Shown in pieces: positions 34,701-49,700 of a DNA stretch of 64,000 nt. A program made the position numbers and the translations under genes. The notes under the pieces are model-generated. The model ran no database searches and was not told where the DNA came from. It worked only from the letters and a program-made list of their open reading frames with translations. The stretch's first letter is position 1. Each line of letters opens with the position of its first letter. The stretch is from Gavia stellata (taxonomy: Eukaryota; Chordata; Aves; Gaviiformes; Gaviidae), in assembly GCF_030936135.1 (NCBI RefSeq), contig NC_082595.1, positions 113,352,334-113,416,333 of the forward strand. The letters run 5' to 3'.

Positions 34701-37700
34701 GTCTGGATTTGCTGGGCAAATCTCTGTATGAACTTTTACCTCAAGGGGAGAATTGGATCAGCTGAAAGTGAAGTGATTCTGAGTATGCGGCCAGTTGATG
34801 GTGAATAGTAATGGTTGATGATTGACAATTAAAAGGTAAATTCTACCCTCTATCTTCTCTCCTCTAAGTACTTTGAGATAGGAATCCAGTTTTATCACTG
34901 CACGTTGCCTGGTGCAGTAGGACTTTAGCCATGACTGTACCTTCTGCATGCCTGTGAAACAGTGTGTAAAAGGCATTACAGAACAGCAAGATGCTCTAGA
35001 TGTTGGAGGAAGGAACCTGTATGCATCTTTGGATGCTGCTACATATTTGAGGAAAAACAATATTATGCTAAACTTTGCTGCTGGGAGTGTTGTTCATCTT
35101 GTATCTATGCAGGTTTTCCATCATTAAGTACTTCTACAGCCCTAGCCATTCTCATGCTAGGCTTTAAACTCTTGCTTTGTCAGGTCCCCTCCCCTTACCT
35201 TGTTGCTTTCTTAGTGCTCATCTATGTCTTTAATATTAGGTGTGGATGTACTTATGCTGGGTTAACTTTTGCATTTATTAACTAAAGAAATTATTGTAGC
35301 AGTTTCAGTCGTGTAATACATTCCTAAGTCTACTCCCAACTTGCAGCTTTCCCTTTGTTTCTCTCTGCTTGGCTCAGTTTCTTCTCTCTTGAGTTTTGTG
35401 TCTCATCACCTTCAGAAAATGCCTCCAGAAAGTTGTGTCTGAGTTCTTGACACTTTTTTTATCCCTTTTGTATAGTTGGAGGGCTTTTTTTGTGGTTAAA
35501 TGAACTATGGGTATCATAAAACATAAAAATCTAATGTATTGTGGCCAAAAGGCAGCTTTTACTACAAAACAGCATTTGTGCAAAAGAAGTTTTCCCTCAA
35601 ATACGCCCAGGGCTTGCTGTTTACGTGGCCTACAATATACTCACGTTTCGGTATGTCCCATTCCTGAAATATATGTGCACAATCCTGTCGTGGAATGCTC
35701 ATTTAATTAAAAGTTAATGAGCAAAGTTCATAATAATCAAATGAAGGATGCATGGTAATGATCTGGTCTTGCTGGCTTAGAACTTACATCTATCTCCATC
35801 CTTCCCATACAGGTGAATCAACGCAATGTCCCAGGGATCGATAGTGCCTACCTGGCCATGGATACAGAGGAAGGTGTGGAAGTTGTTTGGAATGAGGTTC
35901 AGTTTTCTGAGCGGAAGAACTTTAAGCTTCAGGAAGTAAGTTGATGTGTTTCCCAACAAGATGCGGGAAACATACCATGCATGAGGGTGGTGTTATAGAT
36001 ATTGGTGACCTTTCGTGTGGATTATTGGCTGGATTTGAGTGCTGTGCTGCTCAAGTGTCACAAATTCAGCTTAAGCCTGGCCTGTGCAGAAAATGTGGTG
36101 GAGAACTGTTGTGCTATTTCCATGGGCTCTTGTGTTGATTTAGTCTTGGTGATCAAACCATGCTCAGCTGAGGTGCAGTGTAGGATGAAATCAGATGCTG
36201 TTTGTTCTTAGCAGAGGAGCTTGAAGTGTACTGTGTTGTTTAAGGGGACCAAGACTCAAGAAGAAAGTAAGATGTGGGCCGATGTTGGTCTCTGATGTAA
36301 CATGTCTTTGTTTTTCTGATGTTAAGGAAAAAGTTAAAGCGGTGTTTGACAACTTAATTCAGCTGGAACATCTGAACATTGTGAAGTTTCACAAATACTG
36401 GGCTGATGTGAAGGAGAATAAAGCCAGGGTAAGTAAACCGAACAGTGTTGTGTTTTCTCACTGTATGTCCTGTAGGTAATTAGTGAAGCAGAGGGTAATG
36501 TCTCATACTGCCCCTACAGGTGATCTTCATCACTGAATATATGTCTTCAGGGAGCTTGAAACAGTTCCTGAAGAAGACAAAGAAAAACCACAAAACTATG
36601 AATGAAAAGGTAACTCTTTTTTTTTTTTTTAATGTATGCCTATTTTCATTTAGTGCCATCAGCCTCTGGAAAGCTCTTTCAGCAGAGGATCCTGATGAGA
36701 AGGCAACCTGGTGATAACATGTGGCTGCAATTCCTTTCTATTATTGTATACTAATTTAGTTGCAGGTTCTCTTGGACAGCTGTTCTGTGCTGTTTGCTTT
36801 GTTTACAGCAGTTCTGCAGCTTCGTATGTATGGTGTGACAGGCACATCCCTTTCCACGTGTGCATACAGGAAGGAGGGAAGGCGTCTGTGAGAGGAGTTA
36901 GGAGGGGAGGCGTGTTTCTTGACCCATATGAATATGTAGAAACTAAACTGATCATGAGAGTTCTTACTTCCTATACACGTGTACTGGCTAAAAGCTAAGA
37001 TGCCACAGAATGCAGCATATATTCCTTCATATGAATGGGCTATGAGTCGCAGAACTAAGGATTAGTTCCTCTTCCTTGAATGATTTTTATCCTTTTTTGC
37101 TCCTGTGTCTGTAGGCCTGGAAGCGATGGTGTACCCAGATCCTCTCTGCTCTCAGGTATGTGAGTTACTTACCTTGCGGTCTAGCCATCTGTTTAAGTGT
37201 AGCCCCTCTTGTGCTAAAATATTAAAAGCTGTAAACATACCTGCTGCCAAACTTCGTGGAATGGAGCCTGGAGAGCACTTTCAGCCACCCAGCCTGATTC
37301 TTATCCAAGACATGGTCTGCAGAGCATCAACTGCACTTCCTATAACAATCCCAGAGACTTCAGTTAAACAATATTGAAGCCTCTAAAAGAGAGAAACAGG
37401 TGCAATGTAGGTTTTAGATCCCAACAGTTGCGACTGGTATGATAGTGAGTGTGGGAGCTGAGCAGCAGGGAGCTCTCCAGAGAATCCAACTTTATAACAT
37501 GGATCTAACCATGGCCGAGAGGATGTTGCAAAGAAGTCTCAAAGAAATCAAATTCCATGTGAGAGGAGTGAGGAAAATTTTCTTAGTCGTGGCAGGCTGC
37601 AGCCCTGTAGCATGCAGTGGCTTCATAATCATTGTAGTGTTGATATTGTTAGAAGTGTATGTGGATCTATACATTTCTTGATGATGCACATCTTCTTCTG

Positions 37701-40700
37701 CAGCTATCTTAGTGCAACCCAATTGAATAGAATGTGGGGTTTTTTTTGTTTTGATTTTAAAGTCTCTTCTTTACCTGAGCCAGAGTTGGTGTGTAGCTCA
37801 TAACAGCCTTGGAAAAACAATAACCCAGATGTCAGAGCAAGACTACCACTCCATAGAGAAAATTCTGTTGCCATTTGGCTAAATATAGCTGTTGATGAGT
37901 AGCTTTTGGGAGCTGACAGTCCTTATTTGTGCTGGCTGCTAACATAAACCCAAGCAGAATGAGGCACAAAACCAGGTAGCCTCAAATGCACCTGGGACCC
38001 CAGCACTGAAAAGCTTTATTTGTGCCTGCTGGAAAATATGATTGGTCGTGTTTGTACAGCACCGAGTGCCTTTTTGATGCCCTGTGAGTAGGGCCAGAAT
38101 AAGGCTCTGATCTTTTTGGTATAAAATTGGAACCTTTTTAGCATCCACCTAGCAGTACTGGGATGGATTAAATAGTTTCTTTCCCTCTGGTACCCTGGGT
38201 TTCTTGGGAACTGATCGGAGAAAGCTTTCTTTTTCCCGCTCCATGTTCTGGAGGTTGTTTGTTAGAGACAATTGCTTAATTTTCATGATTGTCTCCTAGC
38301 CTAGAGGCTGATGTATGGTCACTTAATTGTACCTCCCTGCTATTGTAAGTCCCTGGGATGTGTCCTTTGCTCTCCTGTTATTTTCTGATGTTGCTTGAGA
38401 CAGGGAAAGGATGAAGGGAGGGATTCCTGACCTCAGCCAAAGTAGTCTCCTGACCAGTGCTCTGTTCTGAATCTTTAGCTACCTCCACTCCTGTGATCCC
38501 CCAATCATCCATGGTAACCTGACCTGCGACACCATCTTCATTCAGCACAACGGACTGATCAAAATTGGGTCAGGTAAGGCTTGTTGGAGGTGACCCTTGC
38601 CTATGAGACAAACTGCTCAAACAGAAAAAGGCATCTTATCCTTTCAGGGTTATCTGGCATGATGGGCATGTATGTACACATGTTCCTCCACCTCCACATC
38701 AGTTGTGCCAGAGATTGGTAGCAGAATTCACTTTTGGTTGGACCACCTTCATGCGCAGGAAGAACCAATACTGGATACTGTTTCCACTGTTAATCCCTTC
38801 CTCAGTTTTTGATCTCAAGGGACTGACCCGAGAGATGGTGCTGAAACTTTCAAGTTTTGTATGCACATTATCCTTGGATTCATCTGCTCTGCAGTCTTTT
38901 TCACATTAATACACACAGCGTTCTCTTCCCGGTGTTGTGAAGCTTTGAGAGCTGTCTGGAGAGCTGTGTCCACTGAGGCCTCATGAGTGCTTCTTGTAGC
39001 AACCAACTTTTATAATTAAGGTTATAGACTCTGGCTGCAGCCAGAGTCTCATCCAGCATCACTCACTATGGCCTGCACTTCAGCATCCTAGCTTGCCTTG
39101 GGCCTATTTGGCAAGGACATGCCCTGTTCAGGCAGCCACCTGGGCTGAAATGTTTTATTTCATAAGTAAGAAGTGATTTTTTTTTTTTTTTGGCAGTGCG
39201 GTGCATTTTTTGTAGACTGTTTTTTTTTTCACCTTTGCTATTCCTATGTTTCTAAACACCTGTCTGCAGTCAGGATGCATTATGTTGTGCCTTGATATAC
39301 CCTTTCAAGTGGCAGCTTTGCTATCTGTTGTCCAACTTCTGCAAATATTCTCAAACCTGAGGAGTATGCACTTGCTATCCTGTAGGCAAGTAGTCTGTGT
39401 GAATTCTTGGTTTGATGTTGACAGTGTACAGGAAAGAATGCTCTGCTTCACCTGTCATCAAAAAATAGCCTCTCTTCATAAACTGCAGACCTCTGTGGCT
39501 TTTCTTTCCATCAAAGAACTCTTGTGTTGTCTCTTTGTTCCAGAATTGGGGTCTCTGTTCTCTGTAACAAACCTCTGATACATACTCATACCCAAGGAGA
39601 CGGGGTCATGGCAGAAGGAATGTTCAGTTCTCTATCTGCCTGTAAACTTGGTGACATCTTGCTCTTCATACAGGCGGATGACATCACGGGGTTCACTTTA
39701 TTATCTTTCACTGACTTTGTCCAGGTGGGAGGAATTTCCGAGAGTTGTGTACCTCAGATACCTGTATGCTGGCAAAAACAACTGGCTCCCTGGCATTCAA
39801 TTCAGGCCACTTATGGGAAGTCTATTGCAGTCTCGAGTACGTAAGAGATCCTTCTCTTTCTAGTTTAGTTTAAAAGTATTATACAGCTGGAATCTTTCTG
39901 ATTGGTAGCCAGCACTTTGTTTGTAAAAGCAAACCACTTGAAGTTGGTATCTAGAGCCGTGGCTTTTTACCAGAGGGTGGTTCTGCAGATCAGCAAACGT
40001 GACGTTCTCAAGAGCATTCGGACTCCCAGTAGTGCCATTCAGAGGCTGTCTAGAAGAAAGGTGGCTCTTTGAGTGTAGGTCACAAACAGTTGCCTCAACA
40101 GTTTCACCTTTACCTGCTCCCTCCAATTCCATAGAGCTTTGCTTCTGTTAGGCATGGTGGGAGGGACAGAGGCAATTAGACTGATGTGCTCTTTCAGAGA
40201 GTAGTGGGTGTCTTGTGTGCTGTAACAACGGTATCCTCAGCAAGATTCCGTGGTAGTCCTGAAGAGGATACATGCTGGGAATGTGACTTTGCAGGAGCAG
40301 TGCTTAATTACAGTTGCTCCTGAGCAAACTTTCTTCTACTCCGCAGTTGTAGGCTGCCTTGCTCATGTTGTGTTCAGAAGTGAAGTGATTTATCTGGGAG
40401 ATTCTGGTCCTTTCTTAAATAAAAAAAGGAAGTGAACGTGAGTGGACTTGTGGTTAAAAGAGGAATCTTCCAGATGTGAAAGTTACAGCTCCTGCACAGC
40501 CTGGAACTAAAGTTGCCAATGTTGCAGAAGGTATTCTTGTTCCTGTAGTGCCCACCCAGCTAGGTATGTTAAAAGTACGTCATCGGAACTGCTGGCTGTA
40601 TTCGAGCTTGATATTCTCTAGTACTGCTGACTGTGCAGTAGCCAGACAGGCTATTTTCATGATCGGGCCCTAGAGCGATAGTCGCTTTGGGGTCACTGAC

Positions 40701-43700
40701 AATGTTAGGCCCATGTTTATTGCTTCATGTAGTTATTTCTTACAGCTGTCTGGTCTCTGAAAACTTTCCTGTGTTTACTTAAAAGAAGCAGGGCAGTAAT
40801 TCTCATGGATTTAAGGGAAACAATGATTCAATGCACTATGATTTGTCCTTTGATACTGTCTCGGTCCCCAGCACCATTCTGGGCAACGCTTCTGAAAGTT
40901 CCTCTTCCCTCTACTTCAAGCAAAAGAGAATACTTGCTGAATGTGGGGCAAAAATATGGGGAAAGGAAGCTGCTAGGGTATTCTGCAAAACATCTTTCTG
41001 TCTGCTAGGTAAGGAAGTACTAGAAGAGTAGTGCCTGTGGCTTGTGTTGCATTGGAAATGGCTGGTACTTGGTCCTGTAACACCTGTTTAGGTGTGGGAG
41101 CAGCCCTTTTGCCTATTGCTCCTTGCTGCTACTTCAGACTGCAGAAGCACATGCACTAGCAGGACTGACCACTGTTTTCCTTGTTCTGCATGTAATTCTG
41201 GATCAGTCTTTTTTTTTTCTAGAGCCACCTGTGCACGGCAGGAAGAAAAGAGATTAATTTAGTAGTAGGGTGTTGCTGTTATATTGCACTGAGTTTTCGG
41301 AAGAGGGATGAAATCTTTTCATGCTGGGGGTCATCTGTGGAAGAAAAAGGGAGTGGGAAAGAGGGAGGATTTCTCATACTGCTTAAATGCAAAAGCGATC
41401 CATAATCCATTAATTTACTAACTTTCTTTTTTCAGTGCCGTAAAGTGCAGGGTTAATAGATTTAAGGAGAAAGAGTGTCAAATGAGTGGGGAGCTTTGGA
41501 GAACTTGTGATGAGGATAGGAAAGACACCTACAGTTCTTAAACTTGCCACTGGTGATCCCAGAGACTGGAATGTTCCAGTGGCTTTCTGGAGTTGTGATC
41601 AGATGAAAACATTCCTCGTGAGAGGTCCAAGTTGTTTTCTGTGTACTCTTCCACAGGATCCACATGCAACACCATTCTGCATCTGTGCGTATCTGTATTG
41701 TCTAACAAATGGACCTGTGAAGGGAACATGTTGCAAGAGGTTTTACTAAGGCAGGTTGAAGGTACTCTGAGTGCAAAGAACAACAGTGTGTTTAGGCAGG
41801 GTGTTCGATGCTGCTGCTTGCTTGTGTTAAGCAATATTGGGAGATGTTTCTTGTAATTCTCATTGGGAATCTAAGAACCAGTCATAGGTGGAAAGAGGGT
41901 GATGGGTTTGAATTAAAAATTCTTTTGGGCAGCTCTTGGAGTACCCCAACAAAACTGAGGCCTCAAACTGGAGTGTCTTGTAATGTCTTCTGGTGCTCCT
42001 GAGACATGGCTGTGTATTAGCATGTGCCAAGTGCGACTTCCAGTAGAGCATAGGGGGAAGCTTAGTGTTGTGCTAGTGTATTTCCAAATAGTGCCTCCAG
42101 GCACTCGGATGAGGCGTATGCTTTCCAGTCAGCAATGTACCTGATGTTTAGGATTCATTATATATTTAATTGCGGTCTGTCTAGACTCTCTTTTCAGTTC
42201 CAGGCCAAGGTGCTAGAATACTGAGTCTTACTTGGTATTAACTCTGCTATTAAATTATGTGGCCATGTATGCAAGTATGGGTTCTGCTGTCAAGATCCAT
42301 GCCCAGGAGAAGCTGCTGGTGTGTAGAGAAAGGTAGATGTCTGCTGAAGGGGGTGCTAAGGGACTGTACAGCACTCACAGAAAGAACAGAATTTCCAGCT
42401 GCTTAGCCTCAAGTCTCGGTCGTAATCTTTTACTTGGTCAGAGGTGTCTTGTCTCCCTTGCCCAGTCTGGTTCTCAATTAGAAATACTAATGTTCCTTAT
42501 GTAAATTTATTTTAAAAAGGTGGCTGGAGGCAGGGTCAGATTCTCAGTCTTGTCCATGTTTTGCCATGATTCTGACCTAGCTTTCTCTATTGATGTTAAG
42601 TGCTTGCTGTTTCATCAACTCATTGACTTCTATCTCGTTTTACTTCCCGCTTACGGGCTGCTCTGTTACCAACAGTCTTTCATAGGATATTTGCTAATGG
42701 TGAGCAAACTTCTCCGCTCCTGTGATGTGACTAATACTATATATGTAATGTACATTATTTTATTTTTTTGTGTGCGTATATATATTTATATATATGTCTG
42801 TGTATATATCTATATTTGTAACGCACGCAAACATATACACTCTGATTTATTTATACAGTGTTCCCTTGCTATAAGGCTGGTATGTAAAACTGTTCGGCTT
42901 AGGTGCATCCTACTTTGAGACCTTGTGTTCTCTGCTAGGATGCAAACTGTTCCTTGTGTTCTCAGCCAAAGCCTTACAGAGAGGGAGCACTGCCCTTTGT
43001 GAAGTCTCCTGGTTGTTAGTTCTCTTCTTCTCCTTGTTCTTAGAGTGTGCTAGTCCACGGATCCTAGTGCATGCTGGCTCCTGCATGTCAAGCCAAGCGG
43101 ATGCGTTGTTCTGAGCTCTTCCCAGCTGAATTTTCCACATACATTAGGCTCTTTCCTGCTACTGCTCTGCTAGTTTTGGCTGGGCACCAAATCTGGACTA
43201 GCCTTTGCTTTGTGCTTGGCTATCCAATTGCTTGCTTGTAGTTTTAACTCCTCAGATGTTTTGGTTTTAAGGTTAGTATTTCAGTGAATGTGTCTGGCTC
43301 CTGATGGCCAGAGAGTCGTACCTCCCAAATGAGTCCCTGATTGTGAAGTAAGGTTTACCATTTATGTTTCCCCAGACAAAACTCTGTTTCTGAGGGAGTT
43401 GGGCTGGCGCGGCCTAGAGAAGGATTTGAGTGCTGCAATTTGTAACCCTATTAAATAGAACGCCACATTTACATTTAAAATAATTTATTTTATTCTTTGC
43501 CATCAGGCTTGTTCTTGATGGTTAGAGTTTGTTTCTACTGAGTTGGGAACCTACCAAATGTCAGCTGGAAGTGGTGGAAAGGGAAGGGCTTGTCCAAATG
43601 GGCTCTGCGTCTTCCTAGTGTTTGCAGGAGGAGGATGTGGCGTGCTGTTCTGCATCGCCAGCAGAGTAGAGGCTCTCTCAAAAAGCTGAATCTGGGATCT

Positions 43701-46700
43701 TGCGTAGCTGAGGGGGAAGTTGATGTAGTCAGGGCTTGCAGCATTAGGAAGGCAGATTTCCTTGGGGATGGCTTGTTTACCAGAGTGCTTCAAGCTGGGC
43801 AAGTCGGGCTGTGGCAGTCACGTGCTTCAGGCTGCCTTTGTGGGGTGGAAGAGGCGAGGTGGCGCACCAGCAGCAGAGAAACTGGTCCAGGAACAAGCCC
43901 ACAGAGTGGGAACATGACTGAGCCTGGCTTCAGCGTGGTGGCAACAAAGCTGAAGACTAGCGAGCCATTTCTCAGAAATCAAGTCACCGCTGTGAGCAGA
44001 ACAAAAGGCCCTCGTTCTAGCAAGGCAAGAAAAGGGTCTCAGCCAATGGTCTTCAGGCTTAAGAAGATGCTGTGGTATCTCACTTGTGTTGAAACAGCAT
44101 CAGATTGCCTTGAAATACTGAGCTTTCTTGGCTGGTTTCTTGAGAACTCGTTTTAATAGTACTGTTGTATCACTATGTATTATTCATACGAGAGCTGGAA
44201 ATTGTTTAATCCTTAGATCTTGAACAGTGATTTGGGTTTGAAAATACTATATATATGGTATAATGCTCCTGTTTCGCTTGAGCATTGAGCTAATAAGGTT
44301 GTGGGTGACATGCTTTTGTAACTAATCTTATTTTAGTCATTACTTCACTCTCTTGGATTTTGTTATCTGATGTTTAAAGACTTCTCATGCTGTTTTTCCC
44401 AATCCTTAACAGACACCTGAGACACTTGGTAGGTGATGTAGAAAGAAAATAGGGGTTACTAGGATATCTTGGATCTGGCTTTTTTTTCCTTTGGTGTTTT
44501 TTTTGACTAAGGCAAGTGTGGTTTAGAGAAAACATAATGGATGGTTGAAATCAGCAGACCTAGAAAAACCTATCATAAAAATGGAAAACTTTTTCACCCA
44601 TGTTGTCATTCATTTAGGAAGATTTAACGTGAATTGATGTAATTTAGCTTCTAGCTGTACAGTTTTATGTGTAGAGTCAAGCACGTCCCCTACGAAGCCA
44701 AACTTTTTCAGTTGTTTAGAAAGCTGGCAAAACTAAGGCAAACTTTCACAAGCAGAGGAAAAGGTTTGTGCCTGAATACAAGTGCTGCTAGGAATGAGAT
44801 CTGGCAGATGAATAGTTTTGAGTGGAACTTTCTTTGCCCAGAATGCTTCAGAAAGTCCAAAGTGGTATGCAGGTTATTTGTTTATTTGGTTTTTTTAAAA
44901 GCTTTGTCACATCTTGGTTTGTGTTGCCTTTGAGACTCCCAGTGGTGTAAAAGCCTGTCATAAACAGAATCACAGAATGATAGGGGTTGGAAGGGACCTC
45001 TGGAGATCATCTAGTCCAACCCCCCCGCCAGAGCAGGTTCACCTAGATCAGATTGCACAGGAATGTGTCCAGGTGAGTTTTGAATATCACCAGAGAAGGA
45101 GACTCCACAACCTCTCTGGGCAGCTTGTTCCAGTGCTCTACCACCCTCAAAGTAAAGAAGTTCCTCCTCATGTTTAGATGGAACTTCCTATGACCAGTTT
45201 GTGTCCGTTACCTCTCGTCCTTTTCCACTTCTCCAACCTACCGGAAGGCAGTGAGCTTCCTGTTATTTCTGGTACTGGTCATGGACTGGGAAACCTCTGG
45301 GGACATTACACTGGGGGAAATCCACGTTCTGCAGACAGATTCTGTGATTCTCTTACATCTCATCCTGTAACTGGGCACCACTGAAAAAAGACTGGCCTCA
45401 TCCTCCTGGCACCCACCCCTTAAGTATTTATAAGCATTAATAAGATCCTCCCTCAGTCTTCTCTTCTCCAGGCTAAAAAGACCCAAGTCCCTCAGCTCTT
45501 CCTCATAAGAAAGATGTTCCAGTCCCCTAATCATCTTCGTAGTCCTTTGCTGTACCCTCTCCAGCAGTTCGCCATCCTTCTTGAACCGGGGAGCCCAGAA
45601 CTGGACACAGTACTCCAGACACGGCCTCACCAGGGCAGAGTAGAGGGGGAGGATAACCTCCCTCCACCTGCTAGCCACACTCCTCTTGATGCACCCCAGG
45701 ATGCCGTTGCCCTTCTTGGCCCCAAGGGCACATTGCTGGCTCATGGCCATCCTGTTGTCCCCCAGGACTCCCAGGTCCCTTTCCACAGAGCTGCTCTCCA
45801 GCAGGTCAGCCCCTCACCTGTACTAATGCGTGGGGTTATTCCGCCCCAGGTGCAGTACCCTACACTTGCCTTTGTTGAATTTCGTAAGGTTCCTCTCTGC
45901 CCAACTCTCCAGCCTGTCCAGGTCACGCTGAATGGCAGCACGGCCTTCCGGTGTGTCCGCCACTCCTCCCAGTTTTGTGTCATCAGCTGAGGGCACACTC
46001 TATCCCTTCACCCAGGTCATTGATGAATATATTGAAGAGGACTGGACCCAGTACTGACCCCTGGGGAACACCACTTGTTACAGACCTCCAACTAGACTCT
46101 GTGCCACTAATCACAACCCTCATAAACTGAAGGTTCTTCACATTTGGATTGTTCTTGAGAAACTGTGTTGGACAAACTGGGTGGAATAGCATGAGCTTAA
46201 TTTCTATTGTAATAAATTGACAGGCATCTCATGATCTAGCTGCTGTTACGATGACTAGGGTGGTAAAAATGGTTACCAGAGACCTGCCTTGATTTTGTGT
46301 ATAAGCATGCACCTCAAGGCAGGAGGAGCAGTCATAGGTAAGCGACAATTAGCGGGCTTCTGATGACTGAATGCGTGTGTTATGATTTAGTGTGTGCATT
46401 TGGTGGGAGGGTGTTGGTGTTTTGTTTTGTTGTTGTTTTTTTTTTTTTTTTTGAAGGTCAGATTTAGTGGCAAGAATTGGTGTCTTTGACCTTGTTGCAT
46501 ACTTAACAGATTTACCTCCTACTATGCTGTGATGGTAATAAACTCTCATTTTTGTTTTGCAGAAGGTTTAAAAGCTGGCTCTTGCTTCATGTGCTTGCCT
46601 CCCTTGCTCAGTATACCACCTTTGTGCTTCTGTGAGTCATCTCATTCATAAAAAACCCAGAAAATAGCTATCTTCTAGACTGATTGTAATTTTTCAGTTA

Positions 46701-49700
46701 AATAGGATCTTCTAAAAAGGTTTCAATTTCCCAGTTTAGTGCTCCAGGTTATGAGAATTTGTCTTTTCTGTGGTCAGATTTATTCTTTTTGTGTTGCATT
46801 GAAGGCGCCTGCTGCTTCAGCTTTGCTGGATTGTGTTTTTTCTGTGCCTTTATGTGGATTTCCAGGATGTGTCAGGGGACATATCTTATAGTCATCCAGG
46901 TCTTCATTTACGCATTTTAGTATTGGTATGGCAGTTGTGTATGCCTACTCCTTTTGGGGTTCTTTGATTGAGGCATGTGGAACATTAGCATTTTTAGAAG
47001 GCTCTTTCATGCCAGTTCTTGAAAGATCACTTGAATACAAACTTAGCAAGTATTTTACATCTACAGGATGAAATGCTTAGCATTCTCCCTAATTGCTGAA
47101 GAGTTTTTTTCAGAATTTTATGTGAAAAATTCTCTGTAGAAGCAGAGGTAGTTGACACAGGAGGAATATAGAGATGCTGTCCAGTCATGTGAAGATGGGT
47201 TAGGAAAACCAAGCCCATCTGTGGCTGAATCTGGCAAGGGATGTGAAGGGCAGCAAGCAAGGATTCTACAAGTAAACAGCAATAGGAAGGCTAAGGAAAA
47301 TGTTAATTAGGGTGGGGGCCTTGGTGACAAAAGACACAAAAAAGGCCAAGGTGTTCACTGCCTTCTTTGCTTTACTGCTAAGGCTGGCCTTCAGGAATCT
47401 TGGGCTTCTGAGACCAGAGGGAAAGTCTGGAGCAATGAAGACTTTACCCTTGGTGGAGGAGGTTCAGGTTAGGAAATGCTTAAAACAAGATTGGACATAC
47501 CTAAGTCCACGGGGCCTGACGAGATGCACACCGGAGCATCTGTCCATATGAGGAGAGGCTGAGAGAGCTGAAACAACTGAAACTGTTTGGCCTGGAGAGG
47601 AGAAGGCTCAGGGGGATCATTTCAACATGTATAAATACCTGATGGGAGAGAATGAAGATGAGGGAGCCAGTCTGTTCTCTGTAGAGCCCACTGACAGGAC
47701 AAGAGGCAATGGGCACAAATTGAAATACATTAAGTTCCATCTAACACAAGAATACCCTTTTCTTACTGTGAGGGTAGTCAAACCCTGGAACAGGTTGCCC
47801 AGAGAGGTTGTAGAATCTTCCTCCCTGGAGATACTCAAAACCAAACTGCACACGGTCCTGGACGACCTGTTCTAGCTGACTGTGCTTGAGCAGGGGAGTT
47901 GAGCTATATTCTCAAGAGGCCCCTTCCAACCTAGACAATTTTGTGATTTTTAGGCCTTGAGGCATGTGGGCTGAGTAGTGTTTTCACTCTAGCTTCCGCT
48001 TTCAGGGCATGAGCTTTTCTGTCTATTAAGTCTTCTAAGGTCATTTGCACAGCTTCACTTTGGCATGTTGTGAAACAGCGGTAATCAGAGATGTGAAGTC
48101 TGAAATTCAGGGAAGTTAAACTTGAAATACTCGAACTCGTGGACCCTAATTCCATTTTAAATGAATATGCATTTATACTGGTTCAATCCAAATTTCTGTT
48201 AAGCAGAGCTGCTCAAAACAAAATAATTTTCATAGTCATGTTTCTGAGGACTTTGTTTTTCAGTGTATGTCTTTCTTCTGAGAGTAGAAGACTCCCCCAG
48301 AATAGCTTAGTCCATAGCACTTCAGTGAATGTCTTTTCTTGTTTTTCTGACTGCATGTAATTCTTGCACTGTGATGTGAGGCTACTGCCGTTAATTAGTG
48401 CCCTGCCATTTTGGTTGTGAAAGAACTGAGCAAGAATGGCAGTCCTGCTGCCTCTTCATCTTATTGATATAAATACTGTATTGCAGTCAGATGATGCAAC
48501 CCAGGCAGGGGTTTGCCCGGTCCAGACCTTCGTTCCTCTGGTCTAGAACTGAGAACTTGGTTTTGTGGCAGATTTCAAATCTCCCTACACACTTTGTTCG
48601 GAATGAAGTTGTTTGTATTATGAACTGGTCCAGATAAAGTGCTAATAAGCTCCTAAGTCCCTGCTTAAGAGCCTGCAGGCAGTCAGGATTGGCAATTACT
48701 TATCTTACAGGTCCTCTTTGTCTGATCTTGTGTCTACAGTCTTGCATTTCCTGCTCTGCCTACTCCCACCTTCCGCTTCCGCATAATGGATGTGGTCAAA
48801 CATGTCAGTTTAAGACTCTGAATGTTTTTTTACTTCAACATAAAAATATCATCCACCGCTTCACAAGAAATCTGACACAGCATGATCATTTTCCCTCCCA
48901 TCATTCATTTGTATGCCTTCATATTTACCTGAGCCAACAATGTGCCCTTGCCACAAAGAAGGTTAATGGTATCATGCGCTGTGATAGTCAAAATATTGCC
49001 AGCAGGTGGAGGGAGGGGATCCTTCCCCTCTGTTCAGTGCTGGTGAGGCCACCCCTGGAGTGCTGGGTTCAGCTCTGGGCTCCCCAGTACAAGAGAGACA
49101 TGGGCAGACTGGAGAGAGTCCAGCGAGGGGCCACTAGGATGCTGGAGGACTGGAGCATCTCTCCTACGAGAAAAGGTTGAGGGAGCTGGCACTGCTCAGC
49201 CTGGAACAGAGAAAGCTCAGGGAGATTGAATCCATGTGTATAAATACCTGTAGGGAGGGTGCCAAGAGGATGGAGCCAGGCTCTTCTCGGTGGTGGCCAG
49301 TGCCAGGACCAGAGGCAACAGGCACAAACTGGGCCACAGGAGGGTCCCCCTGAACACCAGGAAACAGCTCCTCAGTGTGAGGGTGACACAGGCACAGTTT
49401 GTCCAGGGCGGTGATGGAGTCTCTGTCCTTGGAGCTACTCAGAAGCTGTCTGGATATGGTCCTGGGCAACCGGCTCTGGGTGCTCCTGCTTGAACAGGGG
49501 GGTTAGACAAGGTGACCTCCAGAGGTCCCTCCCAACCTGAACCATCCCATGATTTTATGATTCTGTATTAATTTCGGTGGAGAAGGATACCTCTCTCAAA
49601 GTACACAAATTTTTCTAGGATATCAGCTCTCTGTTGCAAGTACCACTGGTTCTGCTTCAGCAGTATTTTCTCTGAAGTAAAACATGGGCAATGTTTTAAG

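Larger units (their letters stand above)
19742..35812 (+). other. NRBP1 first large intron (16 kb)
   Basis: Contains a second CpG island (22.2-23.0 kb), two nearly identical inverted CR1 copies (23.18-23.89 kb and 33.19-34.06 kb), a TA repeat at 28742-28756, and two candidate antisense terminal exons (21.65-22.0 kb; 31.5-32.4 kb). The remainder is ordinary AT-rich intron where I see nothing nameable. Confidence 0.85.
36429..38478 (+). other. Short NRBP1 introns between exons 36327-36428 and 38479-38573
   Basis: These are the intervals 36429-36519, 36610-37114 and 37156-38478, separated by two coding exons. A T run follows the donor at 36610. I see no repeat or other gene. Confidence 0.7.

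Noticed and set aside
34758-35060. Minus-strand frame with protein-like text near an acceptor (34.85-34.95 kb) considered as an upstream exon of the antisense gene
   Set aside because: Its donor phase (one base) does not fit exon X, which needs phase 0, and the acceptor is mediocre.
43590-44156. 188-residue plus-strand open frame in the large NRBP1 intron
   Set aside because: No recognisable domain, no promoter or poly(A) context, and mixed composition. Treated as chance.
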